DNA of 64,000 nucleotides. Source: Cymodocea nodosa (Eukaryota > Streptophyta > Magnoliopsida > Alismatales > Cymodoceaceae). Shown here one piece after another: positions 48,943-60,722 of this stretch. The stretch spans positions 23,720,001 through 23,784,000 of the forward strand of contig CM072337.1 of assembly GCA_036874045.1 (NCBI GenBank), given 5' to 3'. The position numbers and the translations under genes were made by a program. Numbering within the stretch: the stretch's first letter is position 1; each line of letters starts with the position of its first letter. The notes beneath the pieces are model-generated. The model made no database searches. It was not told the DNA's origin and saw only the letters and a list, made by a program, of their open reading frames with translations.

Positions 48943-50780
48943 TTACTAAAATAAAATTGAGAGAAAAATATCTTATTTTTATAAAATAAGAAGCTGATTA
49001 AGATTTTACCTAATAAAAATGAAATTTTTGGAAAAGAAAGTCAACGGGTCGAATTACCTTTAATCCGTTCTAATTAACCAGTTCGCTTACGTGCACGATT
49101 GGCACGTCGTGTCCATTTCGTTCCCTTTTGCTATCTATTTGGTTGGTCAAATACTAATAATATTAATAATTTTCACCAAACATTTTTCCGTATGATTCGT
49201 GACCGGGAAGTAAACCTGTAAATTAATCGGATTAGTTTGAAATGGTCATGTGCTGGTAATTAAAATAATAATAATAATCATACTACTACCCTGGTTTGAC
49301 TAAGGTACGGTGGATGGCACACGTCCGATACCTAATACGTAAGGAACCGCATGAAACAATTGGCGGTTTCAAAGTGTTTGATGGAGAAGAAAAATGCGTC
49401 ACGAAAGGCACCGCAGCAACGCAGGGTGCTACTTTCATATACCCCTGGTTTTAGAACGGATGTCAATCAGTTTGACTAAGTTTAGAAGATACGCCCAAAC
49501 AACTTACAACACCTTCTGAGAAGTTTTACGGGATATTGGTTAGTAAGGTCATGTTCTCTTCGAATGAGATTCTACACGTAGCTTAATTAAGACAAACACT
49601 TATCTTTGAAAGTATTTTTGATTTTACGTAGAATTTGTCGTCATTTAGGTAAACTTTGTCATTTTAGGATCAATCAGTCAGCCATTCATCACAAAATGCC
49701 TCAAATAGTGACGAGAAACGTACAAGAAACTCTTACTCCCAAGCCTCATCCTACCACATATAAGCCGACACATTGCACCGTAGGCACTGCAGTGATTGGT
49801 CTGGAACGACGTGTAATATGATATATACGTTCGCTGAGCAACGCAAAATTTAGTTCCTCGGCTTCACAAGATAGAGGGGATAAACTTAAACTTCAAATTA
49901 AGTGCAATCATACTTATTATCAAACATTTATTTACTCTGTAGTAGTAACTTTGAAGTTAAGCGTATTTAAGTAAAAACAGTAATAAGATAGGTAATCTTT
50001 TAATAAGTTCTCGTGTAACTTTTGACTTTGTCGAGACTCTAATTGAGTTGACGTAAGATGTCATTAAAAACCTTTTAAGTCGGGTGTACGATTCTCTGTG
50101 ATATCTTCTGATTCGATCATTTTAATCAGAGTTCGCATAATTATAATTTTATTAAACACAATAAATAAATAAACTCAAACTCCAAGCTCGATCGAAGAAC
50201 ACCCACAGTTTCCAGCTTGTCCGTTAGAACACGTCACATGGGGACCAGTCCGGCGCCGGACGGTGGCGTCGTCGAAACCTCCGAACGTCACATGCGCGTC
50301 GGCGACAAAGGGCATGCAACACCAACCGTGTGATCGTATGACCTGGCCGGCGGCCAGCTTCCGTGTTGACATCCCTACGTTCCCATCCCATCGTTCACAT
50401 CTCTTCTTACCTTTTATTTTTAATTTTATAATTACTTAAAATAGTAAATCAAATTTTATTTCATTATATCATTTACATAGTTTAAGAAAGATGTAAAGGT
50501 ATGATTACTTATGTAATTTATTATGCCAATAAATAAAACAAAAGTAAATTATATAAGTTATGTTATTTACGACGTCTATGAGTAAGAATAGGTGAAAAGT
50601 AAAAGTAAACCAAGATCATACAATTTATAATATTTACAGTAATGAATAAAAACAAATAAGATCTTAAAGCACGACAAGGCATTGTTGGTATTAAACACTT
50701 ATAATAAAAAATATTGTTAAAATATTTGGAAATGGCGGATGTACGTGAAATTTTCAAACCAAATAAAACACATACACACG

Positions 50781-50803
50781 CTCTCTCTCTCTCTCTCTCT
50801 CTT
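50781..50803. repeat. (CT)n microsatellite
   Basis: Uninterrupted CT dinucleotides about 430 bp upstream of the RBOH TATA box. CT-rich runs are common in plant promoters. Confidence 0.9.
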
Positions 50804-51031
50804 TGTTATCGAAAAGATGATGTGAAACTATTCGTGCGTATGTAATGGTTGGAGACGTGGTAGTCAGCAATGTACGTGGTTCAACACACACACACGTCAT
50901 TTACTGCCTCCTTTGACGTACTTTGGAAGAATGTGGATTAGGTGTCATCTATCGCTCCACCCCGGCCGTTGGATCTCCTTTGGAAGAAGAAGCATTCTTC
51001 ATAAGTAATACATAAGACTCCAATCGTACGT

Positions 51032-51037
51032 CACGTG
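51032..51037. promoter_or_regulatory. G-box / ABRE-like element CACGTG
   Basis: CACGTG within ACGTCACGTGGA, about 200 bp upstream of the RBOH TATA box. This is the core bound by bZIP and bHLH factors, and its ACGTGG extension fits an abscisic-acid response element. It is a motif match only. Confidence 0.4.
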
Positions 51038-51233
51038 GATGTATTAGCTAGTATTATTAGGTAGATGAAAACCAAATGGCGCCCCTTGATTCGAAGCTTT
51101 TGACTGGACTCGAGCTGCTCCCAATCTCCAGATATTTTCTTCATCAACGAAGGAGGAAATAAAACAAAATAAAATCATGAAGGACCAACACCTTTCCCCC
51201 ACCAGGAGCATCATATATATATTATTGGTCGTG

Positions 51234-51242
51234 TATAAATAG
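51234..51242 (+). promoter_or_regulatory. TATA box of the RBOH gene
   Basis: TATAAATAG, the plant consensus, in an otherwise mixed sequence. Transcription would start about 30 bases downstream, near 51265-51275, giving a short leader exon before the 5'UTR intron. Confidence 0.65.
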
Positions 51243-51359
51243 CTTCCCACGGTTGTTGCTCCATCAACGCGTCCAAAGGAGCAGCTCAACGAATCCACGC
51301 TTCCCTGACGTTGGAGATCGAACGACTTCCACAAACCTGTTCTTCTTCGTCGAGAAAAG

Positions 51360-51555
51360 GTGAGTCTATCGTCATCTCAATTAAGCTTCAGCAACACTAA
51401 TAATTAGTGCATGCATTTGAGTTGTAGCTGGCATGGTCGGTGTATGTATATATTCGCTGGCTTTATGAGAAAAATCTAGATCTAAATCCAAACAAAAGCA
51501 CTAGTTTTGATCGGCTATATCTAAAAGATGTATGGAACTTATATATGTCTTCCAG
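51360..51555 (+). other. 5'UTR intron of the RBOH gene
   Basis: GTGAGT donor at 51360 after AAAAG, and a TCTTCCAG acceptor ending at 51555, 32 bases before the ATG at 51588. Leader introns often raise expression in plants. Confidence 0.6.
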
Positions 51556-51587
51556 GAACGTAGAGCTGAATCCATCGATCAGGGACA

Positions 51588-54500
51588 ATGTTCGGTAGAC
51601 GGGGCGAACAGCACAGCCAGGACCCGTTCCCTGACACCGCCTCCGACCCAGGAACCACGACGGTGGGCTTCAGTGGCCCCCTCAGCGGACCGCTGGACGT
51701 CGACGGCAAGAGGCCACCGGGGGGCAACGGGAGAAGGTTGATGAAGGACAAGGAGGAGGAGGAGGCGTATGTGGAGATAACTCTCGACGTCCGCGATGAC
51801 TCCGTCTCCATCCAGAACATCAGAGGTGGTGGGGATGAGGAGGCGGCCATGCTGGCGCAGAACCTGGGGAACAGATCTGCCTCCTTCGGGTCGCAGTTCT
51901 CCCAAAGGATAAGGCAGGTGTCGCGGGAGCTGAAGCGGATGACGTCGTCGAAGCGGTTCGATAAAATGGACAGGACCAAGTCCGGGGCCGCCCGTGCTCT
52001 CCGTGGCCTGCAGTTCGTGTCCAAGAACGTCGGCAGCGAAGGGTGGCCGGATATCGAGGTGCGGTTCCATAAGCTGGCCGTCGATGGCGCACTTCCCCGA
52101 GCAGAATTTGCCAAGTGCATAGGTAATTAATTGAAGTACCACCACTTGCTTCAAAGGATAATTATAAGTGGCCGACAACTAATTAGCATGCATCATGCTT
52201 CACATATAATTAATCATAGATCAATTATTTGGAGCAATTAATGGACCATATTGTCTACGGTTGTTGAAGGTTTTACTTTAACTTTTCAAAAGAAATATAT
52301 ATTTATTAGCGGTATATATGTACGTGCATGGTGGTTGCAGGAATGATTGAGTCCCAGGAGTTCGCCGGGGAGCTGTTCGATGCGTTGGCTCGCCGGAGGG
52401 GAATCTCCACCTCCTCCCTGACCTTGGACGAGCTCCGGGAGTTCTGGCAGCAGTTGTCGGACGAAAGCTTTGATTCTCGGCTTCAGACCTTCTTTGACAT
52501 GTAAGCAGTAATTAATTCATTAATAATCTCGTTCTTAAATTTACTTGGTGTTAGTTGGTTAATTAAATTTCTTAAAAATAATGTTGCGTGCGTGTACCAC
52601 CATTAGTTGTCAATATATGTTATTCAAACGTCATTTGGGATAATGCCTGTTCATGCACATGAAAGCAAGCCACTATCACATGCAATACAGATCGATGTAC
52701 ATATATACGTGTGTCTGGATAAAGACAAGTAATGTTTTTGTTTACTATTAAAAAAAACTGAGGTAAGAAGCACCCGTGATTCCATGGAGATCTGATCAGC
52801 ATGGGAAAATCTACTCTAGATGCATACGAAAACTTATACATGAAATTTAAAGAACATTTCATAATAGTTAGGTCGAACAACCTTTTCGTGGGAGAGAGGA
52901 AACCGTGACCTTGTCCTCCTCTCACGTGAAAGAGTGGTCCCCTTGGCTAACAACAAGAGCTGGCTTGCTTGAATTTTTGCATTAGATAATTGAGATGCCA
53001 TATTTATTATGAACTTCTTTATTAGTCCTTTTTTGAAACGCCTTCTTTTCTTTTTAATTATCAATGCTGTGGGCAATTAGTTTTTACATATGGAGGGAGA
53101 CTAAAACGTCCTTAGACCTATCATTTTCATGAGTTTGACTCTAACGTACGACATCCAAAATAGAAATAAATAAATAATAGAAGTGACGGGTCTGAGATAG
53201 GATCGGGGTTTCCTATGTATTATATATTTAATTAATATTGTTAATATAATAATACGAGTCTATGGGTCCATACATTTTCGCTTCAGATTATGAATTGTTT
53301 CTTGATAACCGGTTAATCAATATAATGTGATATGAAAATAAATATTCCTTCGCCCCCATCAATCGTCATCATAAAATTATCAAAATAATCACATTAATCC
53401 CGTGCGTGACTGAATAAATCCTTCGATTATCTCATGGGTGCAAATTTCCTCTGGGCACAAATTTTTTTTATAAATTTTATATGAGAAGGCAGAAGTAACC
53501 ACGTACATATTATCATTAGATAATAATAAAAAATGATAAAATATTTATTTAAAATAAGAAAATATTAATCAATTATATAAAGGTATTAAAATTTCTTACT
53601 TTTTATTAAATTTCAGCCATTGATTTTTAAACCCAAAATCTTAATGAAAATAGAACATAAATTACATTCAAACTTTAATTTAAGTTCTATTCAACTATGA
53701 AAGTGAATTGTACTTTAGATTAATAATTTATTCAACCAATTTTTATTTTAAAAAATAATTAATTAAATATGTTTTTAGGTGCCTACAGGAAAAATTCCCC
53801 GTGGGCGACTACAGATTCCCTTTTCTGTAATCTCATTTGAACGATATATAATGTGAAACTAGATTATGATTTATCACCGATGAATAATTCTTTTTTAATC
53901 ATGATTTATCTCAAGTATACACAGTTAGTTAGTTAGTTAATTCTTTTTTAATTATGTTTCTATTTTTACATATGATTTACTCGCACAGGGTGGACAAGAA
54001 TGCGGATGGCCGAATCACTGCTGAGGAAGTGAAGGAGGTATTACTACACATATATAAATCTTGATATATCCCACCAACTTAGGGCTACAACTAAGCATAT
54101 ACTAATTAAGCCAATTAAATCCTGCACAATTGTATGATCTCCGGGATCTTTTTTCTTTTTTTCTAAACTCATGATTGCGGGAAACATAATCCAATCATGA
54201 ACGAGTGCTTAATTAATTAATTTCGTCATTAATTCTCAGATCATCAGCCTCAGCGCCTCAGCCAACAGACTATCCAAGATTCAAGAACAGGCCGAGGAGT
54301 ACGGCGCCCTCATCATGGAGGAGCTCGACCCTCACAATCTCGGATATGTGGAGGTAGCATTTACGTTCCACGCTCTACCGGCGAATTTAAACAATTTTAT
54401 AGTTAGTAACAATTAAGCATAATTGCATACAGTCGAGTAATTATAAACATCATATGATCACTTGACTATATATCTTGAATTTCAAAATGAATATAATCAC

Positions 54501-57373
54501 GTACTTCAGTATTTCAACTTTTATTCTGCGACATATATATAACTCCTTTCAGATGTGATCAATATATAAATCTAGGTTATATATTTAAGTCACTACGTAC
54601 GTACAAATATAATCAGAACTAATTATTTCGTATGCAACAGGATTAATTGTTAGCTTGTGTGTTTCAGCTTCAAAGCCTAGAGATATTGTTACTGCAAGCT
54701 CCACACATGCATTCGACAAGGCCCCAGGGAATCCACAGCGCCAACATGAGCAAGCTACTTAGCCAGAAGCTGGTCCCGACCAGGGAAACCAACCCGCTCC
54801 GCCGCCTCTACCGCCGAACCATCTACTTCTTGGAGGACAACTGGAAGCGCTTGTGGGTAATGGCCCTGTGGCTCTCCATCTGCGCCGGCCTCTTCGCCTG
54901 GAAGTTCATCCAGTACCGCAAGCGTGCCGTCTACCACGTAATGGGCTACTGTGTGTGCACCGCCAAGGGCGCCGCCGAGACGGCCAAGTTCAACATGGCC
55001 ATCATCCTCCTCCCTGTCTGCCGGAACACCATCACGTGGCTCAGGAGCAAGACCAAAATCGGCGCCGTCGTGCCCTTGGACGACAACATCAACTTCCACA
55101 AGGTTGTCGCCGCCGGCGTAGCGGTCGGTGTGGCCATGCACGTCGTGGCCCACATGACCTGCGATTTCCCACGGCTGCTCCATGCAACGGATGCCGAGTA
55201 CGAGCCGATGAAGCGTTTCTTCGGGGACGAGAGGCCGAACAACTACTGGTGGTTCGTGAAGGGGACGGAAGGGTGGACTGGTGTGGTCATGGTAGTCCTC
55301 ATGGCAATCGCCTATATCTTGGCCCAGCCTTGGTTTCGCCGGAATAGATTGAGTCCCGGCAACCCACTCAGGAAGCTCACCGGTTTCAACGCCTTCTGGT
55401 ACTCGCACCACTTGTTTGTGATCGTTTATGTCCTCTTCGTCATCCATGGCTACTTCCTCTATCTCACCAAGGAATGGTACAAGAAAACGGTAATCCACTA
55501 CATTTCACTAGCTGCTACACAAATTAGCCTCATTCATCCACATCAATTATGAAAGAAAAAATAATTCTCAATAGAAACAATATATGAAATTTGTGACAAT
55601 TTTGCACTAATCAGATACATTCTCTTCCTGCAGACATGGATGTACTTGTTGATCCCTGTGGTCTTATACGCTGTTGAACGTCTAATCCGAGCATTCAGGT
55701 CCGGCCAGAAGACTGTCAAGATTCTCAAGGTGAACTTGCCTTCTTGTCATGATTCTCAATAATCTAGTTGATCAAAAATAATCCGTATCGTAATTTACAT
55801 TAATTAATTAGAATTCTAGAAAATACAAAATGTACTATGGTTGTAGAAACAAAAAGAAAAAACAAAACTTCTCTTCTGACCAGAACAATTAGCATGATGA
55901 ACGTTGCACTAATATGACAACTCCGGAATGCAGGTTGCAGTGTACCCTGGAAATGTTCTGGCTCTCCATATGACAAGACCAAGTGGCTTCGACTACAGCA
56001 GTGGCCAATACATCTTCGTCAATTGCTCTGCCGTCTCGCCTTTTCAATGGTACGTAGATGATAATATTAACACTTCAATAATTAGTCGTTGACCAATTCT
56101 TCTTCTTTCTTCTCCTTTTTCGCAACAAGAGGCAAACCTACCAATTAAATGGACTCTGATTGGAAAATTGCAGGCATCCCTTCTCCATCACATCTGCCCC
56201 CGGTGACGACTATCTGAGCATCCACATCCGCACGGTGGGCGACTGGACCGCTCGCCTCAGAGATGCATTCGCCCGGGTAAATTAATATATTTATGGTCTT
56301 GGAGATCAAATTCTACAAATAGTTAAATAAATGCAAGATGCCATGTGCTTACACTGGTGGACTTGATTGGTATCAACAGGTTTGTCAACCTCCCAATAGT
56401 GATCAGAGTGGTCTCCTCAGAGCTGACAATTTCGTCAAGGGAGACAATAACATCCCTAGGTAAAAGTGATGAAATAGTTAGTGATAACCAAACAAGCCCA
56501 ATGATTTGAATCTTTAGTTCTTCTTTCGGTTCCGACTATATACGACTGTGAGGTCAATTAAATTCTCAACGCGTGTGAACAGGTTTCCTAGACTCCGGAT
56601 CGACGGCCCTTACGGCGCCCCAGCGCAGGACTACAAGAACTACGACGTCCTCCTCCTCGTTGGGCTCGGCATCGGCGCCACCCCGCTGATCAGCATAGTC
56701 AAGGACGTCATGAACAACATCAAGTCCGACGTCGAGAAGGGAACCGCCGACGACAAGGCGAAGAGGTCGTCGACGACGTCCTTTATGACGAGGAGGGCTT
56801 ATTTCTACTGGGTGACCAGGGAGCAAGGCTCGTTCGAGTGGTTCAGGGGGGTGCTGAACGAGGTGGCGGAGAAGGACAAGGACGGCGTGATCGAGCTCCA
56901 CAACTACTGCACCAGCGTCTACGAGGAAGGCGACGCTCGGTCGGCGCTCATCCTCATGCTCCAGTCGCTCCACCACGCGAAGAGCGGCGTCGACATCGTC
57001 TCCGGTACTCGGGTGAAGACCCACTTCGCTAGGCCCAACTGGAGGAGCGTCTACAAGCACGTCGCCGTTAACCACGACGGCCAGCGCATCGGTATGTACT
57101 GACGATCCTCTTAATTAGTTATATTAATCAAGAAAGTCGTCTTCTTCTACCGACGCAATTAATTAATTAAATCAACGCTAGAAGAAAATTAATGTTAATT
57201 ATAAACTCATTACCACTATCACAAAAAACCCTACGTAATTAATTTGTGTTATATATGTTTCAGGCGTGTTCTACTGCGGGCCACAGAGCTTGACAGGAGA
57301 GCTAAAGAGGTTGGCTCAGGATTTCTCACACAAGACGACCACCAAGTTCGAGTTCCACAAAGAGAACTTCTGA
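51588..57373 (+). CDS. RBOH: Respiratory burst oxidase homolog (NADPH oxidase)
   Basis: Plasma-membrane enzyme that moves electrons from cytosolic NADPH through FAD and two hemes to external O2, making superoxide for defence and signalling. Exons: 51588-52122, 52341-52500, 53989-54037, 54240-54353, 54668-55489, 55634-55729, 55934-56049, 56174-56276, 56380-56459, 56583-57091, 57264-57373. All are in phase and encode 897 residues, a normal length. A cytosolic N-terminal domain holds a canonical EF-hand loop (D234 to E245, [12 protein letters not shown]) and a degenerate second one ([10 protein letters not shown]). Six membrane segments lie at about 349-367, 394-411, 430-448, 489-507, 529-549 and 562-578. 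The heme His pairs H430/H444 and H533/H546 have the NOX spacing of 14 and 13. FAD motif HPFSITS is at 632-638, NADPH motif GLGIGATP at 719-726, and the C-terminus is FHKENF. Exons are GC-rich. The paralogue within RBOH is not assigned. Confidence 0.95.
52501..53988 (+). other. RBOH intron 2
   Basis: 1.5-kb intron that splits the Met codon just before the EF-hand loop. The donor is GTAAGC, the acceptor GCACAG. AT-rich; minus-strand ORFs at 52620-53076 show no domain. Nothing else is recognised. Confidence 0.75.
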
Positions 57374-58134
57374 TAGATTAATTGATTGATTTACGCTAGA
57401 TCGATTTAAAATGTTAATTAATCTGCAGGAAAATGTTTATATATATGTGTGTGTGCACTTATATATAGTCTAGAGAGATTATTTGTTTGTATTTGTGGTG
57501 GAGATCTGGTTTAATTTGTTGTATGAGATGCGTAAAATGTGAAATTGAGGGTATTTGTTTGATGAAATAACAAGTTTTCCTTTTTAGGGGATCGAGGAAT
57601 ATTGTTTAAATGTGAAGGTCTTATTCATGAATAGTTACCTCCTTTGCTTCCTTCATGTAAATTTACGTACGTAATTCTAGACTGACAATTCCAACTTTTT
57701 ATTGGTTGGCACCAAATGAAACCCAGATTAATTAGCCAGAGTTCTTGTATTGCAAGTAGTCCACTGTTGTGATTATGAGTTTTTTATAGTCTGGGGAAAA
57801 AGATTATAAATATGAACATTTTTTAATTAATTTGATGATCTACGTAATGAATATTGCAGTGATGAGCATGCTTAGATTTACAATATGATTTAAATTTAGA
57901 GAATTATTTACACCGCCGACTTGTTTCTGCTGTACATTTACGCTGTTAATTTGTTGATTTGCTTCTCAGCCTCATCGATTTATTTATGTTATAACACGAT
58001 ATGATTTTAATTTATTTCATAGAGTTGTAAACATATATGTATTGGTAGTCTACCTTCTTTTCAGATCATGTTAATGCATAGAAACCTTGCATGGATTAAA
58101 ATCACTATATTGTCTTTAATAATTTGACTTTTAA
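57374..58134. other. RBOH 3'UTR and intergenic DNA
   Basis: RBOH 3'UTR with TATATATGTGTGTGTG simple sequence near 57440, then AT-rich intergenic DNA. No gene or element is seen before the MITE. Confidence 0.6.
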
Positions 58135-58789
58135 GAGATGTTTGTGTCTTGAAAGTTTGAAAAAGAAAATTCAGAAAGTAGAAGAGACAAAAAGTTTAAG
58201 AAAGTCAATAAAATTAAGAAAATTTTAAAGATATTTATGCACGTTCAAAAATTAGAAAAAAGTAAAAAAAATATAGGTTGTAAATAAATAAATTTGTTAC
58301 TTTAAATTTTTCACAAAATAACAAATAATAATAATACCATTATTAAAATATATTTTAAAATTTTATTACTATTTGAAAGTTGAATAATTTTATTAAATGA
58401 AATAAACATTACGATATGACAAATATCATAAAATATTTTCATAATGTTTAGATATAAATTCATTTAAAAAAGTTTAACTTCTTGATTCATTATTCTCAGG
58501 TAGCATACATAATATTTTCATATATTCTATCAAAAAAAAAAATTTCTTATTTATTCCTTTTCTTCATTTACACTTTATATTTTATTAACAATGTCAAATG
58601 ATTTCCTCTACTTTTAGATACATTCAGGTTGGAAATGTTGAAGTTGAACTTTTTTTTATCATCAGAAAGTTGGAAAAAGTATTTTCCTTACTTTTCAACT
58701 ACCACCTAATACTTGAAAATTTTACATTTTTTCTTATGTTTCTCTTTCATTCAATTTTCTTTTCATTCTCGTCCTCGCAAACACTATCC
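58135..58789. mobile_element. Harbinger-like MITE with TAA target duplication
   Basis: The left end reads GAGATGTTTGTGTCTTGAAA. The right end, reverse-complemented, reads GGATAGTGTTTGCGAGGACG. Similarity continues inward through AAAGAAAATT words. TAA flanks both sides (58132-58134 and 58790-58792), as expected for a PIF/Harbinger derivative. The 655-bp interior is AT-rich and has no transposase. Confidence 0.6.
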
Positions 58790-59854
58790 TAATATCTATT
58801 AATATATTGATAAATAGTTAAATGACAGTTGATATGTATGTTTTGTTGTAATAGTCTCATATTAGAAATTAAATACAAAATATATAATAAATGACTCCTC
58901 ACTTACAATTAATTAATTGATTTTAATTAGATGTCCATATTTCAACATTATATCAAATCCAAAAAATAAAGATGCTTGTAATATTTTAAAAAATGTTAAA
59001 AGTAAAAGAAAGTGTTAAAATAATTTTATGTTTGAAAGAAAAAAAATGTTTAATATAAAAATACAATAAATATAATATTTGATATACAAAATTTCTTTAC
59101 TCATAATCAATTAATTTTAACTTGAATATAGATGTTGGTGTGGAATTGGTTTTGAATCAATCATGTACCATGCAACATAAATATTGTCCACAATGTTAGG
59201 TTTATATTCTCAGATATTGCAACATTGATATCCTTTGGGTTGTTAAATAGAAGTACTTGTATTATTTACTTGTTCGACAAATTATATTCTTAAAAATTAT
59301 GTCGAACCAAATTGAGATGCATGTTAATGCTATATGCTCGATTTATTTTAAATCAAACGGGAAAAGATATTAACGCAGATTGTTCATGTAACAGATTTAT
59401 TTTTTATCGTTTCTTCGCTAATAGCATCTCTTTATGCTCGTTCACTTTTAATCTTCGGCAGCACCGAAGTAAGCATTTTTTTTTTTGTTCCAGAACATCA
59501 CACATATGAACGATCAATATCATCTATTATTATCAAAATTTAAATCTAATTCAAAATTTATTCCATTTTTAAATTTTTAAAAAAAAACTGTTTTTAATAA
59601 GTTCACATCATGATCATTACTTTTTAATTTGAATGAAAATTTTACCATGCATTCCCCTTTTGAAATGGTGGTAAATTTGCCGGTGCTTATCCTGCTTTTT
59701 TCCACTAAATATTAATATTAATATTTAATTGTATTGATAATAATATTTAAATGTTTTATTTTTTTAAAAAAAATACGATTTATTTTTATTTTAAATTTAT
59801 AACTTTTCGATTTCATTTTCTACTTTTTAATTATTATTTTTTTCATTTTCTTTT
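58790..59854. other. Intergenic DNA before the third gene
   Basis: AT-rich sequence with homopolymer runs. No gene, element or strong motif is recognised until the triplicated repeat. Confidence 0.6.
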
Positions 59855-60023
59855 TTGAATTTCCGTTACGTAACAGAACACAAATGAACAGAATGGAAAA
59901 ATATTTTCATTTCTTTCTTGAATTTCCGTTACGTAACAGAACACAAATGAACAGAATGGAAAAAGATTTTCATTTTCTTTCTTGAATTTCCGTTACATGA
60001 CAGTCACAAAATGAACAGAATAG
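59855..60023. repeat. Triplicated 63/64-bp repeat just upstream of the third gene
   Basis: Units start TTGAATTTCCGTTAC at 59855, 59918 and 59982. The first two carry the perfect palindrome GTTACGTAAC (59865-59874 and 59928-59937); the third has GTTACATGAC. Each continues with ACAGAACACAAATGAACAGAATGG-like sequence. The array ends about 90 bases before the ATG at 60116, within or next to the promoter and leader. Confidence 0.85.
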
Positions 60024-60115
60024 CAGAAGCGCAGTACAATACAAAGCGCAGAACAATATACCAAACACCGAAGGCATAAACCCTAAGTTCACTGACCGGT
60101 CTCGTCTCGGTCCTC

Positions 60116-60722
60116 ATGGCGGAATCCAACCCCTCTCCATCTTCCGCTGCCGTCGCTGCCACTTCTTCCTCCCCATTGGTGCGTGTTGAACTTCATTCTT
60201 GTTTTACAGTACAGATCGCGCCCCCTATAATTGTTGTAGGTGTCTTAGGAGTTAGGGGAGCGATCTGGTGCTCGGATGATGTCGCTTAATTCATTTTTTT
60301 CTTTGAGTTGGCGTTTCCTTTTTTTTTTGTTCGCTACTTCCAGATCAAGGAGAACCGTGAAAAAGTGGAATCCGTGATGGCAGTATGTGCTCATGTCTAT
60401 ATCGTTTTTGTCAATCTAACACTTATTCAAAAACTTAATTTCTTCGTATCCTCTACTCTGCTTCTCTTTTTGAGTGTGCTCTTTTTCAATTAGGACTTGG
60501 ATAAGTCTCAATCCGAGCTAGGCACCAAACTGCAAAGTCTGAGGCAGGTACTCTTTTTTGTCACTTTTCATCAAGTTCTTATAAGATTCGTTAAAATGGA
60601 TGTTTGAAGGTTCCATATTTGAAAAGTATATGTATTACTCATTCTATAATGATGCACTTTCGGTGCAGGATGTTCAGAGTTGGAGGTCCAAATTAGATAC
60701 ACAAGTTAGGACCTACAAGACT
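60116..60722 (+). CDS. Small conserved-looking coiled-coil protein, 5' four exons (3' part not found)
   Basis: I do not recognise this gene. The ATG at 60116 opens an Ala/Ser/Pro-rich N-terminus (MAESNPSPSSAAVAA). Exons 60116-60178, 60344-60382, 60494-60547 and 60669-60722 join without phase breaks, each being a multiple of three. Boundaries are GTGCGT, GTATGT, GTACTC and GTGAGT donors with CAG, TAG and CAG acceptors. The 70 residues decoded after splicing are charged and heptad-like from IKENREKVESVMA through DLDKSQSELGTKLQSLRQ to DVQSWRSKLDTQVRTYKT, which suggests a coiled coil. Equal-phase exons of 39, 54 and 54 nt fit a helical rod. The last donor implies at least one more exon, not identified up to 64000. 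It has no signal peptide or membrane segment and no assigned function. Confidence 0.7.

Larger units (their letters stand above)
48946..51233. promoter_or_regulatory. Upstream region of the RBOH gene
   Basis: About 2.3 kb without a recognisable gene. TTGACT W-box cores occur at 49296, 49472, 50022 and 51100, and a CACGTG G-box/ABRE-like site lies at 51032-51037. A CT microsatellite is at 50781-50803. 50170-50380 is a CpG- and GC-rich patch unlike its AT-rich surroundings. Site calls are motif matches only. Four plus-strand W-box cores in 2 kb is not far above chance. Confidence 0.45.

Noticed and set aside
51539-52178. Long minus-strand ORFs (193 and 199 residues) opposite RBOH exon 1
   Set aside because: They are shadows of a GC-rich exon with few A/T stop codons. 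The plus-strand frame has the conserved RBOH N-terminal sequence and proper splice sites.
54755-55498. 247-residue minus-strand ORF opposite RBOH exon 5
   Set aside because: Opposite the membrane-domain exon with its conserved heme His; the composition is Gly/Asp/Val-rich antisense of GC-rich codons.
56566-57075. 169-residue minus-strand ORF opposite RBOH exon 10
   Set aside because: Shadow of the NADPH-binding exon for the same reason.
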